NCBI RefSeq assembly: GCF_014199265.1
Contig: NZ_JACIJG010000007.1
Coordinates: forward strand, 124,001-188,000
Length of the DNA: 64,000 bases
Source of the DNA: Brucella daejeonensis
GTDB taxonomy: Bacteria > Pseudomonadota > Alphaproteobacteria > Rhizobiales > Rhizobiaceae
Direction of reading: 5' to 3'
The notes under the pieces were generated by a model that saw only the letters and a program-made list of their open reading frames with translations, searched no databases and was not told the DNA's origin. Made by a program: the position numbers and the translations under genes. This document shows positions 1 through 11,464 of the stretch, piece by piece. Every line of letters begins with the position of its first letter. Within the stretch, counting starts at the first letter, position 1.

Positions 1-2890
1 GGGCCGCCGAAGCCGCAGCCTCGATCGCCGATTTGCCCGTCTCCCTCTCCAGCACGGCGAACTCCACGATCAGGATCGCATTCTTCGCCGCGAGACCTAT
101 GAGCGTTACCAGACCGATCTGGAAATAGACGTCGTTCGTCAGACCGCGCAGATCCGTCGCCAAGAGAGCCCCGAAAATGGCGAAAGGCACCGCCGTGATG
201 ACGGCAAGCGGCAGGCTCCAGCGTTCATATTGCGCGGCAAGGATCAGGAACACCATGACGAGGCCGAAGATCATGGCCTGCGTGCCCGTGCCACTGGTCG
301 TCACTTCCTGATATGCCGAGCCGGTCCATGCGATCTGGTAGCCTTGCGGGAGCACTTCCGCCGCCACTTCCTGCATCGCCTTGATCGCATCGCCCGACGT
401 GAAGCCGGGAGCCGGATTGCCGGTGACCTTGGCTGCATTGAAGGCGTTGAAACGTTCGAGCTGGTCGGGACCGACGATACGCTTGACGGTCACGAGCGCG
501 TCAAGCGGGATCATGCTGCCGGAATTGGCGCGCACGAACACATGCTTGAGATCGCTCGGATCGCGGCGGAACTCGGCCTCCGACTGCAGATTGACCTGAT
601 AGTTGCGGCCGAACAGCGTGAAGTCGTTCACGTAGAGGCTGCCGAAGGTCGCCTGCATGGCGGTGAACACGGAGTTGATAGGCACGCCCAGCGCCTTCGC
701 CTTCTCGCGATCCAGCCGGATATCGTATTGCGGAACGTTCGGGTCGAATGTCGTGCGGACACCCTGAAGCTCCGGCCGCTTCGCCGCCGCATCCGTGATG
801 AGCTTGGTGGCGCGCGTCAGCGACTCCACGCCACCGCCGGTGCGATCCTGAACATAGAGTTCGAAACCGCCCGTCGTGCTGAGGCCCATGATCGGCGGCG
901 GGTTGAAAGCCAGCACCATCCCGTCCTTGATGCCCGCGTTCATACCCATGATCGCACCGGGAAGATTGCGCGCGTCGGTTTCGGGCGTCGTGCGTTCCTT
1001 CCAGTCCTTGAGCATGATGAACATCGTGCCGGCACTGGTCTTCAGACCGCCGGACAGGAGGTCGAAGCCGGACACGGCAAACACGCTTTCCACGGCCGGG
1101 CTTTTGCGGATGTTGGCGCTCGCCTGGTCGAGGACTGCCGTCGTGCGTTCAAGCGAAGCCGCCGGAGGAAGCACGGCGACGCTGAACAGGAAGCCCTGGT
1201 CTTCATCCGGCAACAGCGATCCCGGCACCTTGTCGAACAGATAATATGTACCGCCAAGAAGGCCGGCAAACAGAACGAGGCCGATTGCCGCCCGCTTCAG
1301 GAAAAAGCGCACACCCCGGGTATAACCGTCCGTCACCCGCTCGAAGAAGCGGTTGAAGATGCGGAACGGCAGCATCGGTTCACGATGCCCCGGCTTCAGG
1401 ATCAGCGCGCAGAGCGCCGGTGTCAGCGTCAAAGCCACAAGGCCGGACAGCGTCACGGAGATCGCGATGGTAACGGCGAACTGTTTGTACATTTCGCCGA
1501 CGAGACCGCCCATGAAGGCCACCGGGATAAACACCGCGCAGAGCACGAGAACAATTGCGACGACCGGTCCGGTCACTTCGCTCATGGCCTTGATGGCGGC
1601 CTTGCGCGGCGACAGTTTCTCGGTCGTCATGATGCGTTCGACGTTTTCCAGCACCACGATGGCGTCATCCACCACGATACCGATTGCCAGAACCAGACCG
1701 AACAAGGTCAGGAGGTTGATGGAGAAACCAAGCACATACATGCCCGCGAACGTACCGATGATGGAGATCGGCACTGCGATGATCGGGATGAGCGTGGCGC
1801 GCCAGTTCTGCAGGAAGATGAACACCACCAGAACCACGAGGATGATTGCCTCGATGAAGGTATGAACCACTTCCTCGATGGAAACCTTGATGAACTTCGT
1901 CGTGTCGAAGGGGATCGAATAGTCGATACCCGCCGGGAAACTCGCCTTCAGCTCGTCCATACGGCTCTGGATGAGTTCCATCGTGTTGAGCGCGTTCGCG
2001 CCCGGCTGGAGATAGATCGCGATCGGCACAGCGGATGTGCCGTTGAGGTTACTGTCGACGAGATAGCTCTCCGTACCGAGTTCTACGCGTGCAACGTCCT
2101 TGAGGCGGAGCGTCGCCGCATTCGAGCTCGAACGAAGAATGATGTTCTCGAAGGCCGCAGCATCCGGCAGACGTCCCTGCGTCGTGGCCGTGTAGGTGAA
2201 CGGTCCCGCCTGCGGGTCCGGCTGGTCGCCGAAACGACCGGCGGCGAACTGGGCGTTCTGTTCCTGGATCGCCGCGGATACGTCGCTTGGCGTCAGGTTG
2301 TACTGGGCGAGCTTGTCGGGGCGCAGCCAGACACGCATCGAATATTCGATATTGCCGAGAAGCTGCACGTCGCCGACGCCTTGCAGGCGCTTGAGATCGT
2401 CCACCACGTTCAGGAGCGCATAGTTACCGACATAGGTGCGGTCGTAGCGATCGCTGTCGGAGAACATGGCAACCATGCCGAGGATGGTCGTCGACCGTTT
2501 GTCGACGGTCACGCCGAGGCGCTGCACTTCCTGAGGCAGTGACGAGGTCGCGCGCTGCGCGCGGTTGTTGACGTTGATCGTGGCCTGATCGGGATCGGTG
2601 CCCAAAGCGAAGGTCACGGTGAGCTGCATCGTGCCGCTGCCGAGGCTCGAGGACTGCATGTAAAGCATGTTCTCGACGCCGTTGATCTGCTGTTCCAGGG
2701 GAGCGGCGACCGTCTGCGCCACGGTTTCCGCGCTCGCACCCGGATAGGTGGCGCTGACAACCACCTGCGGCGGCGTCAGTTCGGGATACTGTGCGATCGG
2801 CAGAATCCGGATACAGATCAGGCCTGCCAGAACGAGCACAATGGATATGACCGCCGCGAAAACGGGGCGGTCGACGAAAAACCTGTTCAT
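1..2890 (-). CDS. bepE: RND efflux transporter, inner-membrane pump (BepE/AcrB type), C-terminus outside window
   Basis: This is a proton-driven HAE1-family pump that would export drugs and bile-type compounds through a tripartite complex with the adaptor encoded next to it and a TolC-like channel. About 963 codons are visible, from the ATG at 2888-2890 (protein begins [12 protein letters not shown], the usual RND cytoplasmic start). The window edge cuts it within the late helix [10 protein letters not shown], so roughly the last 90 residues are missing. The TM4 signature [16 protein letters not shown] is near residue 400. Its start overlaps the adaptor stop by ATGA, which indicates translational coupling. 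The bep name is inferred from the TetR-adaptor-pump arrangement known in Brucella; the family assignment is much firmer than the name. Confidence 0.9.
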   Translation of the reverse strand, partial: MNRFFVDRPVFAAVISIVLVLAGLICIRILPIAQYPELTPPQVVVSATYPGASAETVAQTVAAPLEQQINGVENMLYMQSSSLGSGTMQLTVTFALGTDPDQATINVNNRAQRATSSLPQEVQRLGVTVDKRSTTILGMVAMFSDSDRYDRTYVGNYALLNVVDDLKRLQGVGDVQLLGNIEYSMRVWLRPDKLAQYNLTPSDVSAAIQEQNAQFAAGRFGDQPDPQAGPFTYTATTQGRLPDAAAFENIILRSSSNAATLRLKDVARVELGTESYLVDSNLNGTSAVPIAIYLQPGANALNTMELIQSRMDELKASFPAGIDYSIPFDTTKFIKVSIEEVVHTFIEAIILVVLVVFIFLQNWRATLIPIIAVPISIIGTFAGMYVLGFSINLLTLFGLVLAIGIVVDDAIVVLENVERIMTTEKLSPRKAAIKAMSEVTGPVVAIVLVLCAVFIPVAFMGGLVGEMYKQFAVTIAISVTLSGLVALTLTPALCALILKPGHREPMLPFRIFNRFFERVTDGYTRGVRFFLKRAAIGLVLFAGLLGGTYYLFDKVPGSLLPDEDQGFLFSVAVLPPAASLERTTAVLDQASANIRKSPAVESVFAVSGFDLLSGGLKTSAGTMFIMLKDWKERTTPETDARNLPGAIMGMNAGIKDGMVLAFNPPPIMGLSTTGGFELYVQDRTGGGVESLTRATKLITDAAAKRPELQGVRTTFDPNVPQYDIRLDREKAKALGVPINSVFTAMQATFGSLYVNDFTLFGRNYQVNLQSEAEFRRDPSDLKHVFVRANSGSMIPLDALVTVKRIVGPDQLERFNAFNAAKVTGNPAPGFTSGDAIKAMQEVAAEVLPQGYQIAWTGSAYQEVTTSGTGTQAMIFGLVMVFLILAAQYERWSLPLAVITAVPFAIFGALLATDLRGLTNDVYFQIGLVTLIGLAAKNAILIVEFAVLERETGKSAIEAAASAA

Positions 2891-4125
2891 TGTTTGCCTG
2901 CCGCCTGTTCTTTGCCAGCTTCAGCACCGGCCTTTCCGGAGGATGCCTGATCGCCTGTTTCGCCCGCTGCTTCGGTCGCCGCTTCCGTCGCCGCTTCCGT
3001 CGCATTGACCGGACGTCCGGGGGCTGCCTTGATCAGCCCTTCGGTTATCACCCGGTCGCCCGGATTGAGACCTTCGGAGACCAGCCATGCGTCGCTGAGT
3101 TCGCGCGCCACCGTTATGGGGCGCACTTCGACCATATTGTCCTTGTTGACCACATAGACGAACTCGGTCTGCGGGCCCTGAAGAAGCGCGGCCTTCGGAA
3201 TCGTGATCGCATTCTTGACCTCGATACCCAGAATGACGGCGCGCACGAACTGGCCCGGAATGAGACGGCGCTCCGGGTTTTCCACGACGGCGCGAGCGCC
3301 GAGCGTTCCCGTCTCGGTGTCGAGCGAGGAAGACGTGAAGTCGATGGTGCCTTCATGATCGTAGGCACGCCCGTCGCCGAACAGGATCTTGATCTTGAGA
3401 CGGTCGGCATCTTCGCCCGTTGCACCGCGTTCAGCGCGCAGCCGATCGATCTCGGCGGCTTCCGTATCGGTGAAGGAGAAGTTCACATAAACCGGATCGA
3501 GCTGCATGATCGAGGTCAGCAAGCTGGAGGACGCGTCCGTGCCGATGAGGCTGCCTTCGTTCACCTGCTCAAGACTGGTGATGCCGCTGATGGGAGCCGT
3601 GACCCTGGTATAGCTCAGATTGAGTTCCGCCGTGCGTAGCTGCGCCTTGGCGGCCGCCACCGATGCCTTGTTCAGATCGCGCGTCGCGAAGGCGGAATCG
3701 CGTACAGCCGTGCTCTGCACCTTCTGCTGGACCAGTTGCTCGGCGCGCTCCGCATCGCGGATCGACTGCTGATACTGGGCTTGTGCCTGCGCGACCTGGG
3801 CCTGCGCCTTTTCAAGCTCGGCTTCATAAGGCGCGGGGTCGATCTCGAACAGGACATCGCCAGCCTTCACCTCGGTACCTTCGGTGAAGTTGCGGTGCAG
3901 GAGGATGCCGCCGACGCGGGCACGCACCTGCACATCGCGATAGGCGCTTATGCGGGCCGCATATTCGTAGGTGACGGGCACGTCGTGCGGCTTGATAACC
4001 GTCACGGAAACCTGAGGCGGGGGCGGTGTTGCTCCGCCCGGCGCCTGCGCCAGAACGGGTTGCCCCGCAAAAACAAGAAATGCGGCCCCTGCCGCAAAAA
4101 GCCTGATCGAACGGTTCATGGTCAT
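2887..4125 (-). CDS. bepD: RND periplasmic adaptor protein (BepD/AcrA type)
   Basis: This membrane-fusion protein links the RND pump to the outer-membrane channel. I chose the ATG at 4125 (MTMNRS); 4119 is an equal alternative, and an in-frame extension to 4215 would run across the regulatory palindrome. A signal peptide follows and ends at VLAQ. After it come a lipoyl/barrel-sandwich half ([16 protein letters not shown]), an alpha-helical hairpin rich in AQAQ heptads, the second lipoyl half ([12 protein letters not shown]) and a beta-barrel ([10 protein letters not shown]). The C-terminus is a low-complexity Ala/Glu/Thr tail with three ATEA units encoded by 12-bp repeats, longer than in most AcrA relatives. 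It is co-transcribed with the pump through an ATGA overlap. Confidence 0.9.
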   Translation of the reverse strand: MTMNRSIRLFAAGAAFLVFAGQPVLAQAPGGATPPPPQVSVTVIKPHDVPVTYEYAARISAYRDVQVRARVGGILLHRNFTEGTEVKAGDVLFEIDPAPYEAELEKAQAQVAQAQAQYQQSIRDAERAEQLVQQKVQSTAVRDSAFATRDLNKASVAAAKAQLRTAELNLSYTRVTAPISGITSLEQVNEGSLIGTDASSSLLTSIMQLDPVYVNFSFTDTEAAEIDRLRAERGATGEDADRLKIKILFGDGRAYDHEGTIDFTSSSLDTETGTLGARAVVENPERRLIPGQFVRAVILGIEVKNAITIPKAALLQGPQTEFVYVVNKDNMVEVRPITVARELSDAWLVSEGLNPGDRVITEGLIKAAPGRPVNATEAATEAATEAAGETGDQASSGKAGAEAGKEQAAGKQ

Positions 4126-4165
4126 CGTGGGAGTTGCCCTTGCTGTCGCGCGGTGCCGCCAATTT

Positions 4166-4181
4166 AACATACACGTATGTT
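4166..4181. promoter_or_regulatory. Palindromic operator between adaptor gene and bepR
   Basis: Two perfect 7-bp arms, AACATAC and GTATGTT, are separated by two bases, with a further TTTGTAAATAC on the right. AcrR/TtgR-type repressors bind very similar TACATAC...GTATGTA palindromes. It lies 40-55 bp upstream of the adaptor start, so it probably serves as the operator for the divergent TetR-family repressor. Confidence 0.6.
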
Positions 4182-4266
4182 TGTAAATACGAACTACCGT
4201 GGTATAGTCAATCATCGAATGTTAGCGATCACGTATGAGTTATCCGAAGTGCGGGTAAAAAGAACC

Positions 4267-4525
4267 TGGGGTCAGGACCTGTTAATTTGACGGAAATGGC
4301 ACCTGAAATGACAAGATATGCCTGCGTATTTCCATTGAGTTTCGCCGAAGCAGCAGATCGCCAGTTTCCGGCCTTGGCATTTCGGTGTCCGAAGGATGTG
4401 GTCTATCCGCCCGGCTATCATGTTGAAAAGTCTCGAAAATGAACCACATTTCCTTCGCCTTTTCTCCTCGTATCCAGACGGATGGCCTCACACCATTTTC
4501 ATCAAACTAACAGGTCCTGACCCCA
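4267..4525. repeat. MITE-like element with 24-bp terminal inverted repeats
   Basis: The left arm (4267-4290) and right arm (4502-4525) are inverted repeats matching at 23 of 24 positions, both beginning TGGGGTCAGGACCTGTTA from the outside. The 259-bp unit has no credible gene inside; its short open frames lack recognisable features. I see no clear target duplication. It ends 27 bp before the bepR start codon, so it separates that gene from its ancestral upstream region and from the operator palindrome. Confidence 0.6.
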
Positions 4526-4552
4526 ACACAATTCACCCATTCGAGAAGAAAC

Positions 4553-5197
4553 ATGCGAAGAACGAAAGCGGAGGCCGCTGAAACCAGGGAAGCCATCCTG
4601 ATAGCCGCCGAGCAGGTTTTCCTGGAGCGCGGCGTCAGTCAGTCTACACTGGCGCAGATCGCCTGTCATGCCGGAGTGACCCGAGGCGCCATTTATTTCC
4701 ATTTCCATGACAAGTCTGAAATCATCAAGACGATCATTGGCAGCGTCCGCTTTCCGCAGGAAGAAATCATGCTTCAGGCGGCGGCCTGCGATCACCCCAA
4801 CCCGATGCAGATACTGGAACAGTCGATCATCTCGGCACTTCAGCTTTTTGCGACCGATGAACGGCAGCAGAATATCTTCATCATCATAAACCAGCGCTGT
4901 GAGTTCGTCGGTGAGATGGCGTCGATCATCGATCGCCTGCGGGAAGCCCGCGACAATGCGCTTGGACTTTTTTCGGGTCTGCTCGATGTTGCGGCACGCC
5001 GTGGCGAGCTTGCGAAAGAATGGACGTCGGATACGGCGGCACAGGTGCTGCTCGCCGTGCTGAGTGGACTTCTCAACGAATGGCTCCAGGGAGACAAGCG
5101 CTTCGACCTTGTAACCTATGGTGGAAAAGCCATTACGACGCTGGTTCGCTCGCTCAGGAGCCAGCGCCCCGCGCCGGGCGAAAACGCCGCCACATAA
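4553..5197 (+). CDS. bepR: TetR-family repressor (BepR/AcrR type)
   Basis: This 214-residue regulator has an N-terminal helix-turn-helix (residues about 10-60: TREAILIAAEQVFLERGV, then GVTRGAIYFHFHDKSEI), a strong match to the AcrR/TtgR group. The C-terminal part is the expected all-helical ligand domain. It is divergent from the adaptor-pump operon, which fits local repression relieved by pump substrates. A GAGAAG ribosome site precedes the ATG. The leader is unusual because a MITE-like repeat ends only 27 bp upstream, so its own promoter may lie inside that repeat. The bep name follows the conserved arrangement in Brucella and is an inference. Confidence 0.85.
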   Translation: MRRTKAEAAETREAILIAAEQVFLERGVSQSTLAQIACHAGVTRGAIYFHFHDKSEIIKTIIGSVRFPQEEIMLQAAACDHPNPMQILEQSIISALQLFATDERQQNIFIIINQRCEFVGEMASIIDRLREARDNALGLFSGLLDVAARRGELAKEWTSDTAAQVLLAVLSGLLNEWLQGDKRFDLVTYGGKAITTLVRSLRSQRPAPGENAAT

Positions 5198-5413
5198 GGT
5201 TGCACGGAACATTCAAACAATTTTGATTGCGACCCGCCAAAATTGGGAAAGCCTTCAGTCATTTTTTAATTTACGCTTACGTCAATGTAACTCTTGCGAA
5301 CAGAATGAAACTCGACCACATTGACAACCGAGGAGACGGTCTGGAAACGGACCATCCGGGAGAGACAGCGAGGGGCTGTCGCCCATGAGGACGGAGCGAT
5401 CCGGGGAGAAGAA

Positions 5414-7159
5414 ATGGCGAAGAAAACAACTGGACACAGCGCACCCGCAACCAGGTCGGCAACCGAACAACCGGGAGACGGCGCAGCGCCTGCACCCGAA
5501 AAAATCTGGCTGAAGTCCTATCCCGCGGGCGTACCGCACGAAATCGATATCAGCGCGACGACATCGATCGGCGACATGATTGCTGGCGCTTGCAGGCAAT
5601 ATCCCGCAAATCCGGCATTCACCTGCATGGGCAAGGATCTCTCCTATCGGGAACTGGACGCGCATTCCCGCGCGCTTGCGGCATGGCTTCAGTCGCGCGG
5701 TCTCGTCAAAGGCGACCGTGTTGCGGTGATGATGCCGAATATCTTGCAATATCCGATTGCTTTTACCGCGATACTGCGCGCCGGTTTTGTCGTGGTGAAT
5801 GTCAATCCCCTCTATACGCCGCGCGAACTGGCGCATCAGTTGAACGATTCGGGAGCGAAGGCGCTGATCGTTCTGGAAAATTTCGCCGCGACAGTGGAAA
5901 AAACGCTCCCCTCCCTCAACGTGCCCAATATCGTCGTCGCCTCGATGGGAGACATGCACGGTTTCAAGGGCAACATAATCAATCTCGTGGTGCGCCGCGT
6001 GAAGAAGATGGTGCCTGCCTGGAACATTCCGGGGCATGTTCGCTTCAAGGATGCGCTGGCGCAGGGGCGCTCGCGGTCGTTCGATCCCGTGCCCGTACAG
6101 GGGTCCGATCTTGCCTTTCTGCAATATACAGGCGGCACGACAGGCATTTCCAAGGGGGCCATGCTCACCCACAGCAACATTCTCGCCAATGTCGAGCAGA
6201 TGAATATCTGGATGGAAGTGGCTTTCCGAAACAAGGGCAGGCCGAAGGCCATGAACTTTGTCTGCGCACTGCCGCTCTATCATATTTTCGCGCTCACCGT
6301 GAACGCGATGATCGGCATCAAGCTTGGCGCGCGGAACATTCTCATTCCCAATCCGCGCGATATTCCCGGTTTCGTCAAGGAACTGAAGAAATATCCGTTC
6401 CACATCTTTCCGGGCCTCAACACCCTGTTCAACGGCCTGATGAACAATCCCGATTTCCAGAAACTCGATTTCAAACCGCTTATCCTGACGCTTGGCGGCG
6501 GCATGGCCGTGCAGCGTCCCGTTGCCGAGCGCTGGCAGCAGATGACCGGCTGTCATGTCACGGAAGGCTACGGTCTTTCGGAAACCTCCCCGGTTGCCTG
6601 CGCCAATGCGCTCGACGCGACGGAGTTTTCCGGCACAATCGGCCTGCCAATGCCCTCGACCGACGTCGCCATCCGCGATGACGACGGCAACAACCTGCCA
6701 TTGGGTGAAGTCGGCGAGATTTGCGTCCGGGGTCCGCAGGTCATGAAGGGCTACTGGAACCGCCCGGAGGAAACCGCATACGCAATCATGCCGGACGGCT
6801 TCTTTCGCACAGGCGACATGGGGTTCATGGATGAACGCGGCTATACGAAGATCGTGGACCGCAAGAAGGACATGATCCTGGTTTCAGGCTTCAACGTCTA
6901 TCCGAACGAAATCGAGGAAGTTGCGGCCAGCCATCCCGGCGTTGTGGAATCGGCCGCCATCGGCATTCCCAATGAGCATTCGGGCGAGGTCGTAAAGCTC
7001 TTCGTCGTTCGCCGGGATGAAAACCTCACGGAGGAAGACGTGAAGGCATTCTGTGCCGGGCGCCTTACGAACTACAAGCGCCCGCGTGAGGTCGAATTCC
7101 GCGAATCCCTGCCGAAGAGCAATGTGGGCAAGATTCTGCGACGCGAACTGCGCGATTGA
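5414..7159 (+). CDS. fadD: Long-chain fatty-acid--CoA ligase
   Basis: It activates fatty acids to acyl-CoA using ATP, the first step of beta-oxidation, at the cytoplasmic face of the membrane. The ANL-superfamily signatures are clear: the P-loop-like YTGGTTGISKGAML, the YGLSETSP motif, RTGDMGFMDERGY and a C-terminal lysine in LPKSNVGKILRREL. I chose the ATG at 5414 (MAKKTTGHS) because GGGGAGAAG lies just upstream; the frame is open back to 5321 without a ribosome site. The protein is 581 residues, typical for the family. It is a single gene followed by a terminator. Confidence 0.93.
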   Translation: MAKKTTGHSAPATRSATEQPGDGAAPAPEKIWLKSYPAGVPHEIDISATTSIGDMIAGACRQYPANPAFTCMGKDLSYRELDAHSRALAAWLQSRGLVKGDRVAVMMPNILQYPIAFTAILRAGFVVVNVNPLYTPRELAHQLNDSGAKALIVLENFAATVEKTLPSLNVPNIVVASMGDMHGFKGNIINLVVRRVKKMVPAWNIPGHVRFKDALAQGRSRSFDPVPVQGSDLAFLQYTGGTTGISKGAMLTHSNILANVEQMNIWMEVAFRNKGRPKAMNFVCALPLYHIFALTVNAMIGIKLGARNILIPNPRDIPGFVKELKKYPFHIFPGLNTLFNGLMNNPDFQKLDFKPLILTLGGGMAVQRPVAERWQQMTGCHVTEGYGLSETSPVACANALDATEFSGTIGLPMPSTDVAIRDDDGNNLPLGEVGEICVRGPQVMKGYWNRPEETAYAIMPDGFFRTGDMGFMDERGYTKIVDRKKDMILVSGFNVYPNEIEEVAASHPGVVESAAIGIPNEHSGEVVKLFVVRRDENLTEEDVKAFCAGRLTNYKRPREVEFRESLPKSNVGKILRRELRD

Positions 7160-7171
7160 AATCGGTCTCGC

Positions 7172-7202
7172 AGCACCGGTCCGGTTGAACAGGACCGGTG
7201 CT
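7172..7202. terminator. Hairpin terminator between convergent fadD and HAD phosphatase genes
   Basis: Perfect 11-bp arms, AGCACCGGTCC and GGACCGGTGCT, surround a 9-base loop. It is followed by only a short T-containing tail, and probably serves transcripts from both sides. Confidence 0.6.
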
Positions 7203-7218
7203 TCAAATCCTGACCGGT

Positions 7219-7965
7219 TTACCCCTTAAAGCCTGTTGCGTTCAGCAGGTCCGGTAAACCGGCGACCGTATCGAAAACGATATCCGCGCGCGGCTCCAGC
7301 GCTTCACGCGGGCTGTTGCCGGACAGAACCCCTATCGCCAGTCCCGCCCCGGCGGCATGGGCCGTTTCGAGATCGTGCAGGTTGTCGCCCACCATCGCGA
7401 TCTCGTGCGGCTGAAGTTGCAGCTTCCCGGCGAAATAGAGCAGCGGATCGGGATAAGGCTTCGGACGCGCTGCCGTATCATAGCCGATCACCACGTCGAA
7501 CAGGCTGTCCATGCCGAGCGCCCTGGCGGTGGCGTGGGCGCCCGCTTCCGAATCGTTGGTGGCAATCCCCAGCCCAAGACCCATGGCGCGCAACCGTTCC
7601 AGCGTTTCGTGCACGGCTTCGATGGCGACCGCGGACCGGGCACCCTCGGTGACGCAATAGGCGTCATACTCCTCGATCAGTTCACGCAATTGCGCGTCGC
7701 CGAGATCGGGATGCCAAAGCGAAACGATGTCCTCGACAGTACCGGCGGCGATGACGGAATTGGCGCGGAAGCGCTCGCTCAGCCAGTCGTAACCGCCGGC
7801 GTCGAGCAGGGCGCGCGCCCTCGCCTCGTCGCCTTCGGCCGACCGCTGCGCCAGTTGCCACGAAATGGAGAACCAGGTGCGATCGAAATCGATCAGCGTG
7901 CCGTCCTTGTCGAAAAGGACGGCACGGATCGCTTTCAAGCGGCCAGCGGAAAGCCGATCGCTCAT
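7219..7965 (-). CDS. HAD-superfamily hydrolase, phosphoglycolate-phosphatase-like
   Basis: This 248-residue phosphatase has the nucleophile motif DKDGTLIDFD near residue 20 (the first Asp is catalytic), the Thr/Ser motif in LGIATNDSEAGAHATARALG, and the late acidic motif VGDNLHDLETAHAAG. The cap domain between them is of the Gph/PgmB type. The substrate is uncertain: phosphoglycolate or another small phosphate ester. Its ATG overlaps the stop of the upstream amidohydrolase gene (ATGA), so the two are translated together. Confidence 0.8.
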   Translation of the reverse strand: MSDRLSAGRLKAIRAVLFDKDGTLIDFDRTWFSISWQLAQRSAEGDEARARALLDAGGYDWLSERFRANSVIAAGTVEDIVSLWHPDLGDAQLRELIEEYDAYCVTEGARSAVAIEAVHETLERLRAMGLGLGIATNDSEAGAHATARALGMDSLFDVVIGYDTAARPKPYPDPLLYFAGKLQLQPHEIAMVGDNLHDLETAHAAGAGLAIGVLSGNSPREALEPRADIVFDTVAGLPDLLNATGFKG

Positions 7966-9035
7966 GCTTCCAGCGCACCGGCGCGCTTTTTGACGGCGGA
8001 CGGTTTTGCCCCAAGCAGCTTGAGCAGATCGTCGCCGCGCCGCACGTAACGCAGGGAACGGCGCGTCAGGATGCGCCCGTCCTGCGGCGCGGTGAGCGTA
8101 ATATCGCCCTCCGGCTCGCCCGGTCGCGTGACGATCGTCACAAGTGCCGCGCCTGCCTTGACCTCATCGCCCGGCGCTGCATGGTAAAGCACCATGCCGC
8201 CTTCCGGCGCACGGAGCATCTCCACATGCGACAGCGGGGTCACCAGACCCTTGTATTCACTGTCGAGCCTGACATTTTCGTCACGGACGACACCGCGATG
8301 GACGAGAAACCTGTACAGTCCCTCCGCATCGCCCTTGCCCATATCTGCATAGACATCGCTCAATCCACGGAATTCCACCGTGGTCACGGCGCGGCGCTTC
8401 ATATCGCGCTTGTCGGCGGGCAATTGCAGGACCGGATACGCACAGGCTTCCTCGAAAGCCGCGTCCGCCGTCGTATCCCATGCCAGGATCGCTGCGGAGT
8501 CGAGCGCGATGGCCAGATCCTTCATGTCCTCGGCAAAGTCCTCGGCGATATAAACGTAGCTCTCGCTTTCGTCGTCGCAATGAAGATCGAGCACGATGTC
8601 GTTCGGCAGGGCGAGCTTGACCAGCGTGGCCTTGAGGCGCTGCGCCAGCGCAACCGGCGCATCGGGCCCGGGAAGCTCCGACGTGTCGAAATCCGGCAGG
8701 AGCGGGAAAGCACGGTTGAAATTGGTCAGGGAAAACGCCTCGAAACGGCCAAGATGCTGATGCGCCTGCCACTGGTTCGAGCCGATGGGATTGGCCTGCG
8801 GGACAATCGTGATATTGCCAAGGACGCGCCCCTCTTCGGCAGCCTTCTTCAGCATGGGAACCAGGAAATGAAGCGCCGCCTGCCCCGGAAGCTCGGCCCC
8901 GTGAAGCGAGGACTGAAGATAGGCGCCGGGTGCATCCTTGTCCTTGCCGTCAAAGCGCAACACGCGCAGCTCGATGGCATTGCCCGGCACATCGCCGGCG
9001 AATTTTATGATCTCGGTCTTCATTTCATTTCCCAT
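7962..9035 (-). CDS. Succinylglutamate desuccinylase/aspartoacylase family zinc amidohydrolase
   Basis: This is an M14-like zinc hydrolase that deacylates N-acyl amino acids or related small molecules. The zinc ligands are visible as LHGAELPG (His and Glu) and DIVLDLHCDD (His), with FNRAFP providing the usual substrate arginine. The C-terminal part has a barrel-like domain (GMVLYHAAPGDEVKAGAAL). I chose the ATG at 9035 (MGNEMKTEI) because GAGGAATAGA precedes it; 9023 is an alternative. It is about 357 residues and is followed, with an ATGA overlap, by the HAD phosphatase. The physiological substrate cannot be told from sequence. Confidence 0.8.
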   Translation of the reverse strand: MGNEMKTEIIKFAGDVPGNAIELRVLRFDGKDKDAPGAYLQSSLHGAELPGQAALHFLVPMLKKAAEEGRVLGNITIVPQANPIGSNQWQAHQHLGRFEAFSLTNFNRAFPLLPDFDTSELPGPDAPVALAQRLKATLVKLALPNDIVLDLHCDDESESYVYIAEDFAEDMKDLAIALDSAAILAWDTTADAAFEEACAYPVLQLPADKRDMKRRAVTTVEFRGLSDVYADMGKGDAEGLYRFLVHRGVVRDENVRLDSEYKGLVTPLSHVEMLRAPEGGMVLYHAAPGDEVKAGAALVTIVTRPGEPEGDITLTAPQDGRILTRRSLRYVRRGDDLLKLLGAKPSAVKKRAGALEA

Positions 9036-9052
9036 TCTATTCCTCATGAAGA

Positions 9053-9075
9053 GAGCCGGGTTACAAACCCGGCTC
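9053..9075. terminator. Hairpin downstream of pgi
   Basis: Ten-bp arms GAGCCGGGTT and AACCCGGCTC enclose a 3-base loop, placed between the pgi stop and the next gene on the same strand. There is no long T-tract on the minus side, so termination may be partial. Confidence 0.45.
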
Positions 9076-9106
9076 CCTTTCATTTCTAGCTTTCCAGAAA
9101 ATGCGG

Positions 9107-10756
<1,650 letters not shown>

Positions 10757-10905
10757 GATGCTGCTCCCGAATCAAATCGATTTAAATGCGGATATTAAGC
10801 GCTCTAGCGAAAATTTGCGGCAAATAAATTACCGAACTTCCTTTTTGGACAGAGTGTCATATACACCATATCGATCAATTTAGGATGACCACTTCGGAGT
10901 GAAGA

Positions 10906-11364
10906 ATGGACCTGACCGGAGACGAGCGGATTGCGGCCCCGCGGCAAGCGGTGTGGGATGCGTTGAACGACATCGAAACGCTGAAATCCTGCATTCCCGG
11001 TTGCGAGGATATCGAGCGTATCTCGGAAACGGAAATACGCGCCGCCCTCAAGGTGAGCTTCGGAATCCTGAAAGTCCGCTTTCACGGCATACTCGAACTT
11101 TCGAACATGGTTCCGCCGGTATCCTATACGATTTCCGGCCATGGCGAGGGTTCCATTGCCGGCTTTGCACAGGGTGTAACCGATGTGCGTCTGGATGAGG
11201 ACGGCGGTCACACGATCCTGTTCTACGTGATCCGGGGCGATGCCGGTGGCAAGGTCGCGCAGATCGGCACGAAACTGCTCGGCTCGGTCGCCCGGAAACT
11301 CGCCGACCGCTTCTTTGCCAATATTGCGGAAGCGGCGTCGAATGCCGCTGCAAAAACGGCATAA
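10906..11364 (+). CDS. CoxG-like SRPBCC-domain protein
   Basis: This 152-residue protein matches the carbon-monoxide-dehydrogenase subunit G family: it opens MDLTGDERIAAPRQAVWDALND and contains CIPGCEDIE and the SVARKLADRFF tail. In CO oxidisers CoxG helps anchor the enzyme at the membrane, but no coxMSL genes are near, so this is a stand-alone relative with a hydrophobic-ligand START-like fold and unknown partner. It is preceded by a GAGTGAAGA ribosome site. Confidence 0.8.
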   Translation: MDLTGDERIAAPRQAVWDALNDIETLKSCIPGCEDIERISETEIRAALKVSFGILKVRFHGILELSNMVPPVSYTISGHGEGSIAGFAQGVTDVRLDEDGGHTILFYVIRGDAGGKVAQIGTKLLGSVARKLADRFFANIAEAASNAAAKTA

Positions 11365-11464
11365 TTTCATTCCAATATTCCATAGAGTGGACAGCGAGAC
11401 GGCATTTCCTTTTCGCGGATATTCCAATACTTGATGAAGCAGCAACCAATATTGGGCTATCGGC

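Noticed and set aside
230..2542. A 770-residue plus-strand open frame rich in His, Arg and Asp
   Set aside because: It lies antisense to the RND transporter gene, has no start signal or recognisable domain, and its composition is typical of the complementary frame of a GC-rich gene.
10906..11364. CoxG-like gene as evidence for CO oxidation
   Set aside because: No coxM, coxS or coxL genes are adjacent, and stand-alone CoxG-domain proteins are common.
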